In this document: one piece after another, positions 39,114 through 51,078 of the stretch
Layout: the number at the start of each line of letters is the position of its first letter
How positions within the stretch are numbered: position 1 is the stretch's first letter
Assembly (NCBI RefSeq): GCF_051401765.1
Contig: NW_027480440.1
Span: 2,108,001-2,172,000, forward strand
DNA from: Calliopsis andreniformis
Lineage: Eukaryota > Arthropoda > Insecta > Hymenoptera > Andrenidae
Direction: 5' to 3'
Length of the DNA: 64,000 nucleotides
Translations under genes and position numbers: made by a program
The notes under the pieces: generated by a model
Databases searched by the model: none
The model's input: only the letters and a program-made list of their open reading frames with translations
What the model was told of the DNA's origin: nothing

Positions 39114-41110
39114 GATTGAGGATTGATGATTCAGGATTGAGGATTGATGGCTGAGGATTGAGGATTGAAGATTGAGGCTTGAGGACTGAGGAATGAGAAT
39201 TGAGGACTGGGGGTTGCGGATGAGTGTTGCGAATTGAGGAGGGTGCATTGAATATTGAGGATTGAAGTTTGGGGACTGACGATTGAGGATTGAGTATTGA
39301 GGATTGAGGACTGAGGATTGAGGATTGATGATTGAGGATTGAGGATTGAGGATTGAGGTTTGAGGATTGAGGATTGAGGTTTGAGGATTGAGGATTGAGG
39401 ATTGAGGATTGAGGATTGTGGATTGAGGATTGAGGATTGAGGATTGAGGATTGAGGATTGAGGATTGAGGATTGAGGATTGAGGGTTGAGTATTGAGGAT
39501 TGAGGATTGAGGATTGGGGATTGAGGATTGATGATTGAGGATTGAGGATTGAGGACTGAGGATTGAGGTTTGAGGATTGAGGATTGGGGATTGAGGATTG
39601 AGTACTGAGGATTGAGGATTGAATATTGATGATTGAGCATAGAGGATTGAAGATTGAGGACTGAGGGTTGAGCATTGAGTGCTGAGAGTTGTTGTTCCTA
39701 GACTGAGATTTGAAGAATGAGGATTGAGTATTGAATAGTGAGAATTGAAGCTATTTTATTGAGGATTGACGATTGAGGATTGATGATTGAATATTGAGGA
39801 TTAATGGTTGAGGATTGAGGATTGAAGATTGAGGATTGAAGAGTGAGGGTTGAGGATTGAGGGTTGAGGATGGAGGATTGAGGATTAAGGATTGAGGACT
39901 GAGGATTGAGGATTGAGGATTGATGGCTGCAGATTGATGATTGAAGATTGAGAATTGAGGATTGATTATTGAGGATTGAGGATTCAGGATTGAGAATTGA
40001 ATATTGAGGATTGAGGGTTGGGGATAGAAGATTGTGGACTGAGGATTGAGGAGTGAGGAATGAGGGTTGAGGATTGAGGTTTGAGGTTTGAGGATTGAGA
40101 ATTGAGGATTGAGGATTGAGGATTGAGGACTGAGGATTGAGTATTGAGGTTTGATGGCTGCAGATTGATGATTGAAGGTTGAGAATTGAGGATTGAGTGT
40201 TGGGGATAGAAGTTTGGGGACTGAGTGTTGAGGATTGGGTGTTGAGAATTGATGTTTGAGGATTGAGATCTGAAAGTTGAAGATTGTGGATTCAGTATTT
40301 AAAACTGTGAATTAAGGATATACTCTTGAGGATTGAGTATTGAGGATTGAGGGTTGAGGATTGAGGATTGAGGTTTGATGATTGAGTATAGAGGATTGAA
40401 GATTGAGGACTGAGGGTTGAGCATTGAGTGCTGAGAATTGTTGTTTGTATACTGAGATTTGGGGAATGATGATTGAGTATTGAATACTGAGAATAGAAGC
40501 TATTTTATTGAGGATTGACGATTGAGGATTGATGATTCAGGATTGAGCATTGATGGCTGAGGATTGAGGATTGAAGATTGAGGCTTGAGGACTGAGGAAT
40601 GAGAATTGAGGACTGGGGGTTGAGAATTGGGTGTCGTGAATTGAGGAGGGAGCATTGAATACTGAGGATTGAAGATTGGGGACTGAGGGTTGAGGATTGA
40701 GTATTGAGGATTGAGGATTGAGGATTGAGGATTGTGTATTGAGGATTGAGGATTGAGGATTGAGGATTGATGATTGAGGATTGAGGATTGAGGATTGAGG
40801 AATGAGGGTCGAGGATTGAGGATTGAGGTTTGAGGATTGTGGACTGATGATTGAGGATTGAGGATTGAGGACTGATGATTGAGTATTGAGGATTGATAGC
40901 TGCAGATTGATGATTGAAGATAGAGAATTGAGGATGAGTATTGAGGATTGAGGATTGAGAATTGAATATTGAGGATTGAGGATTGGGGATAGAATATTGT
41001 GGACTGAGGGTTGATGATTGGGTGTTGAGAATTGATGTTTGAGGATTGAGATCTGAATGTTGAAGATTGTGGATTGAGTATTTAAAACTGTGAATTAAGG
41101 ATATACTGTT
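39114..41110 (+). repeat. Segment homologous to block A 3760-5760
   Basis: Follows block A through both N subtypes (39750, 40499), the 98-bp segment that B lost, and the one-base-short GGATGA word at 40932 (A 5579). At that point the offset to A is 35353. Small changes include GAGCATAGAGG near 39637 in place of GAGTATAGAGG, and GGTGCATTG for GGTGTATTG. Confidence 0.82.
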
Positions 41111-42390
41111 GAGGATTGAGAATTGAGGATTGAGGATTGTGGTTTGATGATTGAGGATTGAGGATTGAGGATTGAGGATTGAGGATTGAGGATTGAGGAT
41201 TGAGGATTGAGGACTGAGGATTGAGCATTGAGGATTGACGATTGAGGATTGAGGATTGAGGATTGAGGATTGAGGATTGACGATTGAGGATTGAGGTTTG
41301 AGGATTGAGGATAGAGTATTGACGATTGATAATTGAGGATTGAGTATTGAGGATTAATGATTGAAGATTGAGGATTGAGGATTGAGGATTGAGGGTTGAG
41401 GATTGAGGATTGAGGATTGAGGATTGAGTATTGAGGATTGATGATTGAGGATTGAGGATTGAAGATTGAGGAATGAGTGTTGAGGATTGAGGATTGAGGA
41501 TTGAGGATTGCGGATTGAGGATTCATGATTGAATATTGAGGATTGAGGATTAAGGATTCAGGATTGAGGATTGAGGATCGTAGATCGAGGATTGAGGCCT
41601 GCGGATTGAAGATTGATGACTGAGGACTGAGTGTTGAGGTTTCAGGGTTGAGGATTGAGGATTGAGAACTGAATATTGAGGATTGAGAATCGTGGACTGA
41701 GGTATGAACATTAACGGTTGAGGATTGTGGACTGAGATTTGAGGATTGAGGATTGGGCACTGAGGATTGAGGTTTGAGCATTGAGATTTGAATATTGAAA
41801 ATTGAAGTTTGAGTATTGAAAACTGAGCATAGAGGATATACTGTTGAGCTTTGAGAATTGAGGGTTGAGGATTGAGCTTTGAGAATTGATGTTTGAGGAT
41901 TGAGATCTGAAAGTTGAAGAATGTGGATTGAGTATTTAAAACTGTGAATTAAGGATATACTGTTGAGGATTGAGATCTGAAAGTTGAAGATTGTGGATTG
42001 AGTATTTAAAACTGTGAATTAAGGATATACTGTCGAGGATTGAGAATTGAGGATTGAGGTTTGAGGTTTGAGGATTGAGGATTGAGAATTGAGGAATGAG
42101 GGTTGAGGATTGAGGATTGAGGGTTGAGGACTGATGACTGAGGATTGAGGATTGATGGCTGCAGATTGTTGACTGAAGATAGAGAATTGAGGATTGAGTA
42201 TTGAGGATTGAGGATTGAGGATTGAATATTGAGGATTGAGGATTGGGGTAGAATATTGTGGACTGAGGTTTGAGGATTGGGTGCTGAGAATTGATGTTTG
42301 AGGATTGAGATCTGAATGTCGAAGATTGTGGATTGAGTATTTAAAACTGTGAATTAGGGATATACTGTTTAGGATTGAAGATTGAGGAAT
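41111..42390 (+). repeat. Monomer run plus M subtype and P doublet, shared with 31492 and 58200 blocks
   Basis: Near-pure run with GACGATTGATAATTG and GATTAATGATTG, then M (AGGCCT 41595), P doublet near 41930-42010 and a P cassette with CTGCAG near 42160. It pairs with 58204-59400 at offset 17104, falling to 17020 after an 84-bp difference near 41461-41545. GATTGGGGTAGAATATTG near 42241 has lost one base relative to GATTGGGGATAGAATATTG elsewhere. Confidence 0.8.
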
Positions 42391-45300
42391 GAGTGTTGAG
42401 GATTGAGGATTGAGGATTGAGGATTGCGGATTGAGGATTGATGATTGAGGATTGAGGATTGAGGATTGAGGATTGAAGATTGAGGATTGAGGTTTGAGGA
42501 TTGAGGATTGAGGGTTGAGGATTGAGGATTGAGGATTGAGGATTGAGGATTGTTGATTGAGGATTGAGGATTGAGGATTGAGGATTGAGGATTGAGGATT
42601 GAGGATTGAGGATTGAGGATTGAGGATTGAGGGTTGAGGATTGAGGACTGAGGATTGAGGATTGAGGATGGAGGATTGAGGATTGAGGTTTGAGGATTGG
42701 TGATTAAGGATTGAGGATTGAGGATTAAGGATTCAGGATTGAGGATTGAGGATTGAGGATTGAGGATTGATGGTTGAGGATTGAGGATTGAGGATTGAGG
42801 ATTGGGGATTGATGATTGAGGATTGAGGATTGAGTATTGAGGAATGAGGGTTGCGGATTGAGGATTGAGGTTTGAGGATTGAGGATTGAGGATTGAGGAT
42901 TGAGGATTGAGGACAGAGGTTTGAGGATTGATAATTGATGGCTGCAGATTGATAACTGAAGATAGAGAATTGAGGATTGAGTATTGCGGATTGAGGATTG
43001 AGGATTGAGAATTGAATATTAAGGATTGAGGATTGGGGATAAAATATTGTGAACTGAGTGTTGAGGATTGGGTGTTGACAATTGATGTTTGAGGATTGAG
43101 ATCTGAATGTTGAAGATTGTGGATTGAGTATTTAAAACTGTGAATTAAGGATATACTGTTGAGGATTGAGAATTAAGGATTAAGGATTGAGGTTTGAGGA
43201 TTGAGGATTGAGGATTGAGGATAGAGGATTGAGGATTGAGGATTGAGGGTTGAGGATTGAGGATTGAGGATTGGGGATTGAGGATTGAGGATTGAGGATT
43301 GACGATTGAGGATTGAGGATTGAGGATTGAGGATTGAGGATTGAGGATTGAGGATTGAGGAATGAGGGTTGAGGATTGAGGATTGAGGTTTGATGGCTGC
43401 AGATTGATGATTGAAGATTGAGAATTGAGGATTGCGTTTTGGGGATGGAAGGTTGGGGACTGAGGGTTGAGGATTGGGTGTTGAGAATTAATGTTTGAGG
43501 ATTGAGATCTGAAAGTTGAAGAATGTGGATTGAGTATTTAAAACTGTGAATTAAGGATATACTGTTGAAGATTGAGATCTGAAGGTTGAAGATTGTGGAT
43601 TGAGTATTTAAAACTGTGAATTAAGGATATACTGTTGAGGATTGAGAATTGAGGATTGAGGATTGAGGTTTGATGGCTGCAGATTGATGATTGAAGTTTG
43701 AGAAATGAGGATTGAATGTTGGGGATAGAAGTTTGGGAACTGAGGGTTGAGGATTGGGTGTTGAGAATTGATGTTTGAGGATTGAGATCTGAAAGTTCAA
43801 GATTGTGGATTGAGTATTTAAAACTGTGAATTAAGGATATACTGTTGAGGATTGAGAATTGAGGATTGAGGTTTGAGGTTTGAGGATTGCGGATTGAGGA
43901 TTGAGGAATGAGGGTTGAGGATTGAGGATTGAGGGTTGAGGACTGATGACAGAGGATTGAGGATTGATGGCTGCATATTGTTGACTGAAGATAGAGAATT
44001 GAGGATTGAGTATTGAGGATTGAGGATTGAGAATTGAATATTGAGGATTGAGGATTGGGGATAGAATATTGTGGACTGAGGTTTGAGGATTGGGTGTTGA
44101 GAATTGATGTTTGAGGATTGAGATCTGAATGTCGAAGATTGTGGATTGAGTATTTAAAACTGTGAATTAGGGATATACTGTTGAGGATTGAAGATTGAGG
44201 AATGAGTGTTGAGGATTGAGGATTGAGGATTGAGGATTGCGGATAGAGGATTGATGATTGAGGATTGAGGATTGAGGATTAAGGATTCAGGATTGAGGAT
44301 TGAGGATTGTAGATCGAGGATTGAGGCCTGCGGATTGAAGATTGATGACTGAGGACTGAGTGTTGAGGTTTCAGGGTTGAGGATTGAGGATTGAGCATTG
44401 AATATTGAGGATTGAGATTCGTGGACTGAGGTATGAACATTAACGGTTGAGGATTGAGGACTGAGATTTGAGGATTGAGGATTGAGGATTGGGCACTGAG
44501 GATTGAGGTTTGAGCATTGAGATTTGAATATTGAAAATTGAGGGTTGAGTACTGAAAACTGAGCATAGAGGATATACTGTTGAGCTTTGAGAATTGAGGG
44601 TTGAGGATTGAGCTTTGAGGATTGAGGATTGAGGATTGAGGATTCAGGATTGAGGTTTGAGGATTGAGGATTGATGATTGAGGATTGAGGATTGAGGATT
44701 GAGGATTAAGGATTGAATATTGAGGATTGAGGGTTGAGGATTGAGGATTGAGGATTGAGGATTGAGGATTGAGGATTGAGCATTGATGATAGAGTATAGA
44801 GGATTGAAGGTTGAGGACTGAGTGTTGAGCATTGAGTGCTGAGAATTGTTGTTTGTATACTGAGATTTGAAGAATGAGGATTGAGTATTGAATACTGAGA
44901 ATAGAAGCTATTTTATTGAGGATTGACGATTGAGGATTGATGATTCAGGATTGAGGATTGATGGCTGAGGATTGAGGATTGAAGATTGAGGCTTGAGGAC
45001 TGAGGAATGAGAATTGAGGACTGGGGGTTGCGGATGAGTGTTGCGAATTGAGGAGGGTGCATTGAATGTTGAGGATTGAAGTTTGGGGACTGACGATTGA
45101 GGATTGAGTATTGAGGATTGAGGACAGAGGATTGAGGATTGATGATTGAGGATTGAGGATTGAGGATTGAGGTTTGAGGATTGAGGATTGAGGTTTGAGG
45201 ATTGAGGATTGAGGATTGAGGATTGAGGATTGTGGATTGAGGATTGAGGATTGGGGATTGAGGATTGAGGATTGAGGATTGAGGATTGAGGATTGAGGGT

Positions 45301-46500
45301 TGAGTATTGAGGATTGAGGATTGAGGATTGGGGATTGAGGATTGATGATTGAGGATTGAGGATTGAGGACTGAGGATTGAGGTTTGAGGATTGAGGATTG
45401 GGGATTGAGGATTGAGTACTGAGGATTGAGGATTGAATATTGATGATTGAGTATAGAGGATTGAAGATTGAGGACTGAGGGTTGGGCATTGAGAGCTGAG
45501 AGTTGTTGTTCCTAGACTGAGATTTGAAGAATGAGGATTGAGTATTGAATAGTGAGAATTGAAGCTATTTTATTGAGGATTGACGATTGAGGATTGATGA
45601 TTGAAGATTGAGGATTAATGGTTGAGGATTGAGGATTGAAGATTGAGGATTGAAGAGTGAGGGTTGAGGATTGAGGGTTGAGGATGGAGGATTGAGGATT
45701 AAGGATTGAGGACTGAGGATTGAGGATTGAGGATTGATGGCTGCAGATTGATGATTGAAGATTGAGGATTGAGGATTGATTATTGAGGATTGAGGATTCA
45801 GGATTGAGAATTGAATATTGAGGATTGAGGGTTGGGGATAGAAGATTGTGGACTGAGGATTGAGGAGTGAGGAATGAGGGTTGAGGATTGAGGTTTGAGG
45901 TTTGAGGATTGAGGATTGAGGATTGAGGATTGAGGATTGAGGACTGAGGATTGAGTATTGAGGTTTGATGGCTGCAGATTGATGATTGAAGGTTGAGAAT
46001 TGAGGATTGAGTGTTGGGGATAGAAGTTTGGGGACTGAGTGTTGAGGATTGGGTGTTGAGAATTGATGTTTGAGGATTGAGATCTGAAAGTTGAAGATTG
46101 TGGATTGAGTATTTAAAACTGTGAATTAAGGATATACTCTTGAGGATTGAGAATTGAGGATTGAGGGTTGAGGATTGAGGATTGAGGTTTGATGATTGAG
46201 TATAGAGGATTGAAGATTGAGGACTGAGGGTTGAGCATTGAGTGCTGAGAATTGTTGTTTGTATACTGAGATTTGAGGAATGAGGATTGAGTATTGAATA
46301 CTGAGAATAGAAGCTATTTTATTGAGGATTGACGATTGAGGATTGATGATTCAGGATTGAGCATTGATGGCTGAGGATTGAGGATTGAAGATTGAGGCTT
46401 GAGGACTGAGGAATGAGAATTGAGGACTGGGGGTTGATAATTGAATGTCGTGAATTGAGGAGGGAGCATTGAATACTGAGGATTGAAGATTGGGGACTGA
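42391..46500 (+). repeat. Mosaic block resembling 16370-22700 of block B with internal loss
   Basis: Contains GGATTGTTGATTGAGG at about 42546, the GGATGGAGG/GGTGATTG landmarks near 42668, a long series of P cassettes (43430-44160), M at 44324 and N at 44907, 45564 and 46313. From the M cassette on it is offset 23697 from block B. The 98-bp segment missing from B is present here near 45700, so this block descends from a B-like form that predates that loss. Confidence 0.78.
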
Positions 46501-47613
46501 GGGTTGAGGATTGAGGATTGAGGATTGAGGATTGAGGATTGAGGGTTGAGGATTGAGGACTGAGGATTGAGGATTGAGGATGGAGGATTGAGGATTGAGG
46601 TTTGAGGATTGGTGATTGAGGATTGAGGATTGAGGATTGAGGATTAAGGATTCAGGATTGAGGATTGAGGATTGAGGATTGAGGATTGAGGGTTGAGGAT
46701 TGAGGATTGAGGATTGAGGATTGGGGATTGATGATTGAGGATTGAGGATTGAGTATTGAGGAATGAGGGTTGCGGATTGAGGATTGAGGTTTGAGGATTG
46801 AGGATTGAGGATTGAGGATTGAGGATTGAGGACAGAGGTTTGAGGATTGAGGATTGATGGCTGCAGATTGATAACTGAATATAGAGAATTGAGGATTGAG
46901 TATTGCGGATTGAGGATTGAGGATTGAGAATTGAATATTAAGGATTGAGGATTGGGGATAAAATATTGTGAACTGAGTGTTGAGGATTGGGTGTTGACAA
47001 TTGATGTTTGAGGATTGAGATCTGAATGTTGAAGATTGTGGATTGAGTATTTAAAACTGTGAATTAAGGATATACTGTTGAGGATTGAGGATTAAGGATT
47101 GAGGATTGAGGTTTGAGGATTGAGGATTGAGGATTGAGGATAGAGGATTGAGGATTGAGGATTGAGGGTTGAGGATTGAGGACTGAGGATTGGGGATTGA
47201 GGATTGAGGATTGAGGATTGACGATTGAGGATTGAGGATTGAGGATTGAGGATTGAGGATTGAGGATTGAGGATTGAGGAATGAGGGTTGAGGATTGAGG
47301 ATTGAGGTTTGGTGGCTGCAGATTGATGATTGAAGATTGAGAATTGAGGATTGCGTTTTGGGGATGGAAGGTTGGGGACTGAGGGTTGAGGATTGGGTGT
47401 TGAGAATTGATGTTTGAGGATTGAGATCTGAAAGTTGAAGAATGTGGATTGAGTATTTAAAACTGTGAATTAAGGATATACTGTTGAAGATTGAGATCTG
47501 AAAGTTGAAGATTGTGGATTGAGTATTTAAAACTGTGAATTAAGGATATACTGTTGAGGATTGAGAATTGAGGATTGAGGATTGAGGTTTGATGGCTGCA
47601 GATTGATGATTGT
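46501..47613 (+). repeat. Segment resembling the first part of the 2,975- and 3,465-bp units
   Basis: Runs from a pure monomer stretch through GGATGGAGG, GGTGATTGAGG, GGATTAAGGATTCAGG and three or more P cassettes. It is similar but not identical to 49990-51078: 47341 has GATTGCGTTTTGG where 50810 has GATTGAGTTTTGG, 47468 AATTAAGG where 50933 AATTGAGG, and 47613 T where 51078 A. That last mismatch sets the left edge of the 3,465-bp duplication. Confidence 0.78.
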
Positions 47614-50600
47614 AGTTTGAGAATTGAGGATTGAATGTTGGGGATAGAAGTTTGGGAACTGAGGGTTGAGGATTGGGTGTTGAGAATTGATGTTTGAGGA
47701 TTGAGATCTGAAAGTTCAAGATTGTGGATTGAGTATTTAAAACTGTGAATTAAGGATATACTGTTGAGGATTGAGAATTGAGGATTGAAGTTTGAGGTTT
47801 GAGGATTGAGGATTGAGGATTGAGGAATGAGGGTTGAGGATTGAGGATTGAGGGTTGAGGACTGATGACCGAGGATTGAGGATTGATGGCTGCAGATTGT
47901 TGACTGAAGATAGAGAATTGAGGATTGAGTATTGAGGATTGAGGATTGAGAATTGAATATTGAGGATGGAGGATTGGGGATAGAATATTGTGGACTGAGG
48001 TTTGAGGATTGGTTGTTGAGAATTCATGTTTGAGGATTGAGATCTGAACGTCGAATATTGCGGATTGTGTATTTAAAACTGTGAATTAGGGATATACTGT
48101 TGAGGATTGAAGATTGAGGAATGAGTGTTAAGGATTGATGATTGAGGATTGAGGATTGCGGATTGAGGATTGATGATTGAGGATTGAGGATTGAGGATTG
48201 AGGATTGAAGATTGAGGATTGAGGATTGAGGATTGAGGATTGAGGGTTGAGGATTGAGGATTGAGGATTGAGGATTGAGGATTGTTGATTGAGGATTGAG
48301 GATTGAGGATTGAGGATTGAGGATTGAGGATTGAGGATTGAGGATTGAGGATTGAGGATTGAGGGTTGAGGATTGAGGACTGAGGATTGAGGATTGAGGA
48401 TGGAGGATTGAGGATTGAGGTTTGAGGATTGGTGATTGAGGATTGAGGATTGATGATTAAGGATTCAGGATTGAGGATTGAGGATTGAGGATTGAGGATT
48501 GAGGGTTGAGGATTGAGGATTGAGGATTGAGGATTGGGGATTGATGATTGAGGATTGAGGATTGAGTATTGAGGAATGAGGGTTGCGGATTGAGGATTGA
48601 GGTTTGAGGATTGAGGATTGAGGATTGAGGATTGAGGATTGAGGACAGAGGTTTGAGGATTGAGGATTGATGGCTGCAGATTGATAACTGAAGATAGAGA
48701 ATTGAGGATTGAGTATTGCGGATTGAGGATTGAGGATTGGGAATTGAATATTAAGGATTGAGGATTGGGGATAAAATATTGTGAACTGAGTGTTGAGGAT
48801 TGGGTGTTGACAATTGATGTTTGAGGATTGAGATCTGAATGTTGAAGATTGTGGATTGAGTATTTAAAACTGTGAATTAAGGATATACTGTTGAGGATTG
48901 AGAATTAAGGATTGAGGATTGATGTTTGAGGATTTAGGATTGAGGATTGAGGATAGAGGATTGAGGATTGAGGATTGAGGGTTGAGGATTGAGGATTGAG
49001 GATTGGGGATTGAGGATTGAGGATTGAGGATTGAGGAATGAGGGTTGAGGATTGAGGGTTGAGGTTTGATGGCTGCAGATTGATGATTGAAGATTGAGAA
49101 TTGAGGATTGAGTTTTGGGGATGGAAGGTTGGGGACTGAGGGTTGAGGATTGGGTGTTGAGAATTGATGTTTGAGGATTGAGATCTGAAAGTTGAAGAAT
49201 GTGGATAGAGTATTTAAAACTGTGAATTAAGGATATACTGTTGAGGATTGAGATCTGAAAGTTGAAGATTGTGGATTGAGTATTTAAAACTGTGAATTAA
49301 GGATATACTGTTGAGGATTGAGAATTGAGGATTGAGGATTGAGGTTTGATGGCTGCAGATTGATGATTGAAGTTTGAGAATTGAGGATTGAATGTTGGGG
49401 ATATAAGTTTGGGAACTGAGGGTTGAGGATTGGGTGCTGAGAATTGATGTTTGAGGATTGAGATCTGAAAGTTCAAGATTGTGGATTGAGTATTTAAAAC
49501 TGTGAATTAAGGATATACTGTTGAGGATTGAGAATTGAGGATTGAGGTTTGAGGTTTGAGGATTGAGGATTGAGGATTGAGGAATGAGGGTTGAGGATTG
49601 AGGATTGAGGGTTGAGGACTGATGACTGAGGATTGAGGATTGATGGCTGCAGATTGTTGACTGAAGATAGAGAATTGAGGATTGAGTATTGAGGATTGAG
49701 GATTGAGAATTGAATATTGAGGATTGAGGATTGGGGATAGAATATTGTGGACTGAGGTTTGAGGATTGGGTGTTGAGAATTGATGTTTGAGGATTGAGAT
49801 CTGAATGTCGAAGATTGTGGATTGAGTATTTAAAACTGTGAATTAGGGATATACTGTTGAGGATTGAAGATTGAGGAATGAGTGTTGAGGATTGAGGATT
49901 GAGGATTGCGGATTGAGGATTGATGATTGAGGATTGAGGATTGAGGATTGAGGATTGAAGATTGAGGATTGAGGATTGAGGATTGAGGATTGAGGGTTGA
50001 GGATTGAGGATTGAGGGTTGAGGATTGAGGATTGAGGATTGAGGGTTGAGGATGGAGGATTGAGGATTGAGGTTTGAGGATTGGTGATTGAGGATTGAGG
50101 ATTGAGGATTAAGGATTCAGGATTGAGGATTGAGGATTGAGGATTGAGGATTGAGGGTTGAGGATTGAGGATTGAGGATTGAGGATTGGGGATTGATGAT
50201 TGAGGATTGAGGATTGAGTATTGAGGAATGAGGGTTGCGGATTGAGGATTGAGGTTTGAGGATTGAGGATTGAGGATTGAGGATTGAAGATTGAGGACAG
50301 AGGTTTGAGGATTGAGGATTGATGGCTGCAGATTGATAACTGAAGATAGAGAATGGAGGATTGAGTATTGCGGATTGAGGATTGAGGATTGAGAATTGAA
50401 TATTAAGGATTGAGGATTGGGGATAAAATATTGTGAACTGAGTGTTGAGGATTGGGTGTTGACAATTGATGTTTGAGGATTGAGATCTGAATGTTGAAGA
50501 TTGTGGATTGAGTATTTAAAACTGTGAATTAAGGATATACTGTTGAGGATTGAGAATTAAGGATTGAGGATTGAGGTTTGAGGGTTGAGGATTGAGGATT

Positions 50601-51078
50601 GAGGATAGAGGATTGAGGATTGAGGATTGAGGGTTGAGGATTGAGGATTGAGGATTGGGGATTGAGGATTGAGGATTGAGGATTGACGATTGAGGATTGA
50701 GGATTGAGGATTGAGGATTGAGGATTGAGGATTGAGGATTGAGGAATGAGGGTTGAGGATTGAGAATTGAGGTTTGATGGCTGCAGATTGATGATTGAAG
50801 ATTGAGAATTGAGGATTGAGTTTTGGGGATGGAAGGTTGGGGACTGAGGGTTGAGGATTGGGTGTTGAGAATTGATGTTTGAGGATTGAGATCTGAAAGT
50901 TGAAGAATGTGGATTGAGTATTTAAAACTGTGAATTGAGGATATACTGTTGAAGATTGAGGTCTGAAAGTTGAAGATTGTGGATTGAGTATTTAAAACTG
51001 TGAATTAAGGATATACTGTTGAGGATTGAGAATTGAGGATTGAGGATTGAGGTTTGATGGCTGCAGATTGATGATTGA
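47614..51078 (+). repeat. 3,465-bp higher-order unit, copy 1
   Basis: Matches 51079 onward at an offset of exactly 3,465 bp (495 heptamers) over 47614-51253. Two substitutions were noticed: 49058 G against 52523 A, and 49995 G against 53460 T. Rare private words are shared: GATGACCGAGG, GGTTGTTGAGAATTCATG, GAACGTCGAATATTGCGG, GATGATTAAGG, GATTGGGAATTG, GAATGTGGATAGAG and GGGGATATAAG. There is no M or N cassette here; the unit is P cassettes and monomer runs. Confidence 0.92.

Noticed and set aside
39131..39640. 169-codon minus-strand frame overlapping the 193-codon one
   Set aside because: It exists only because GAGTATAGAGG is changed to GAGCATAGAGG here, creating an ATG; the peptide is the same repeat in a second frame.
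41095..41781. Minus-strand open frame of 228 codons
   Set aside because: Same repeat peptide. Its homologue at 58199-58546 is only 115 codons, from an 84-bp loss and other changes, so reading-frame length is not conserved between copies.
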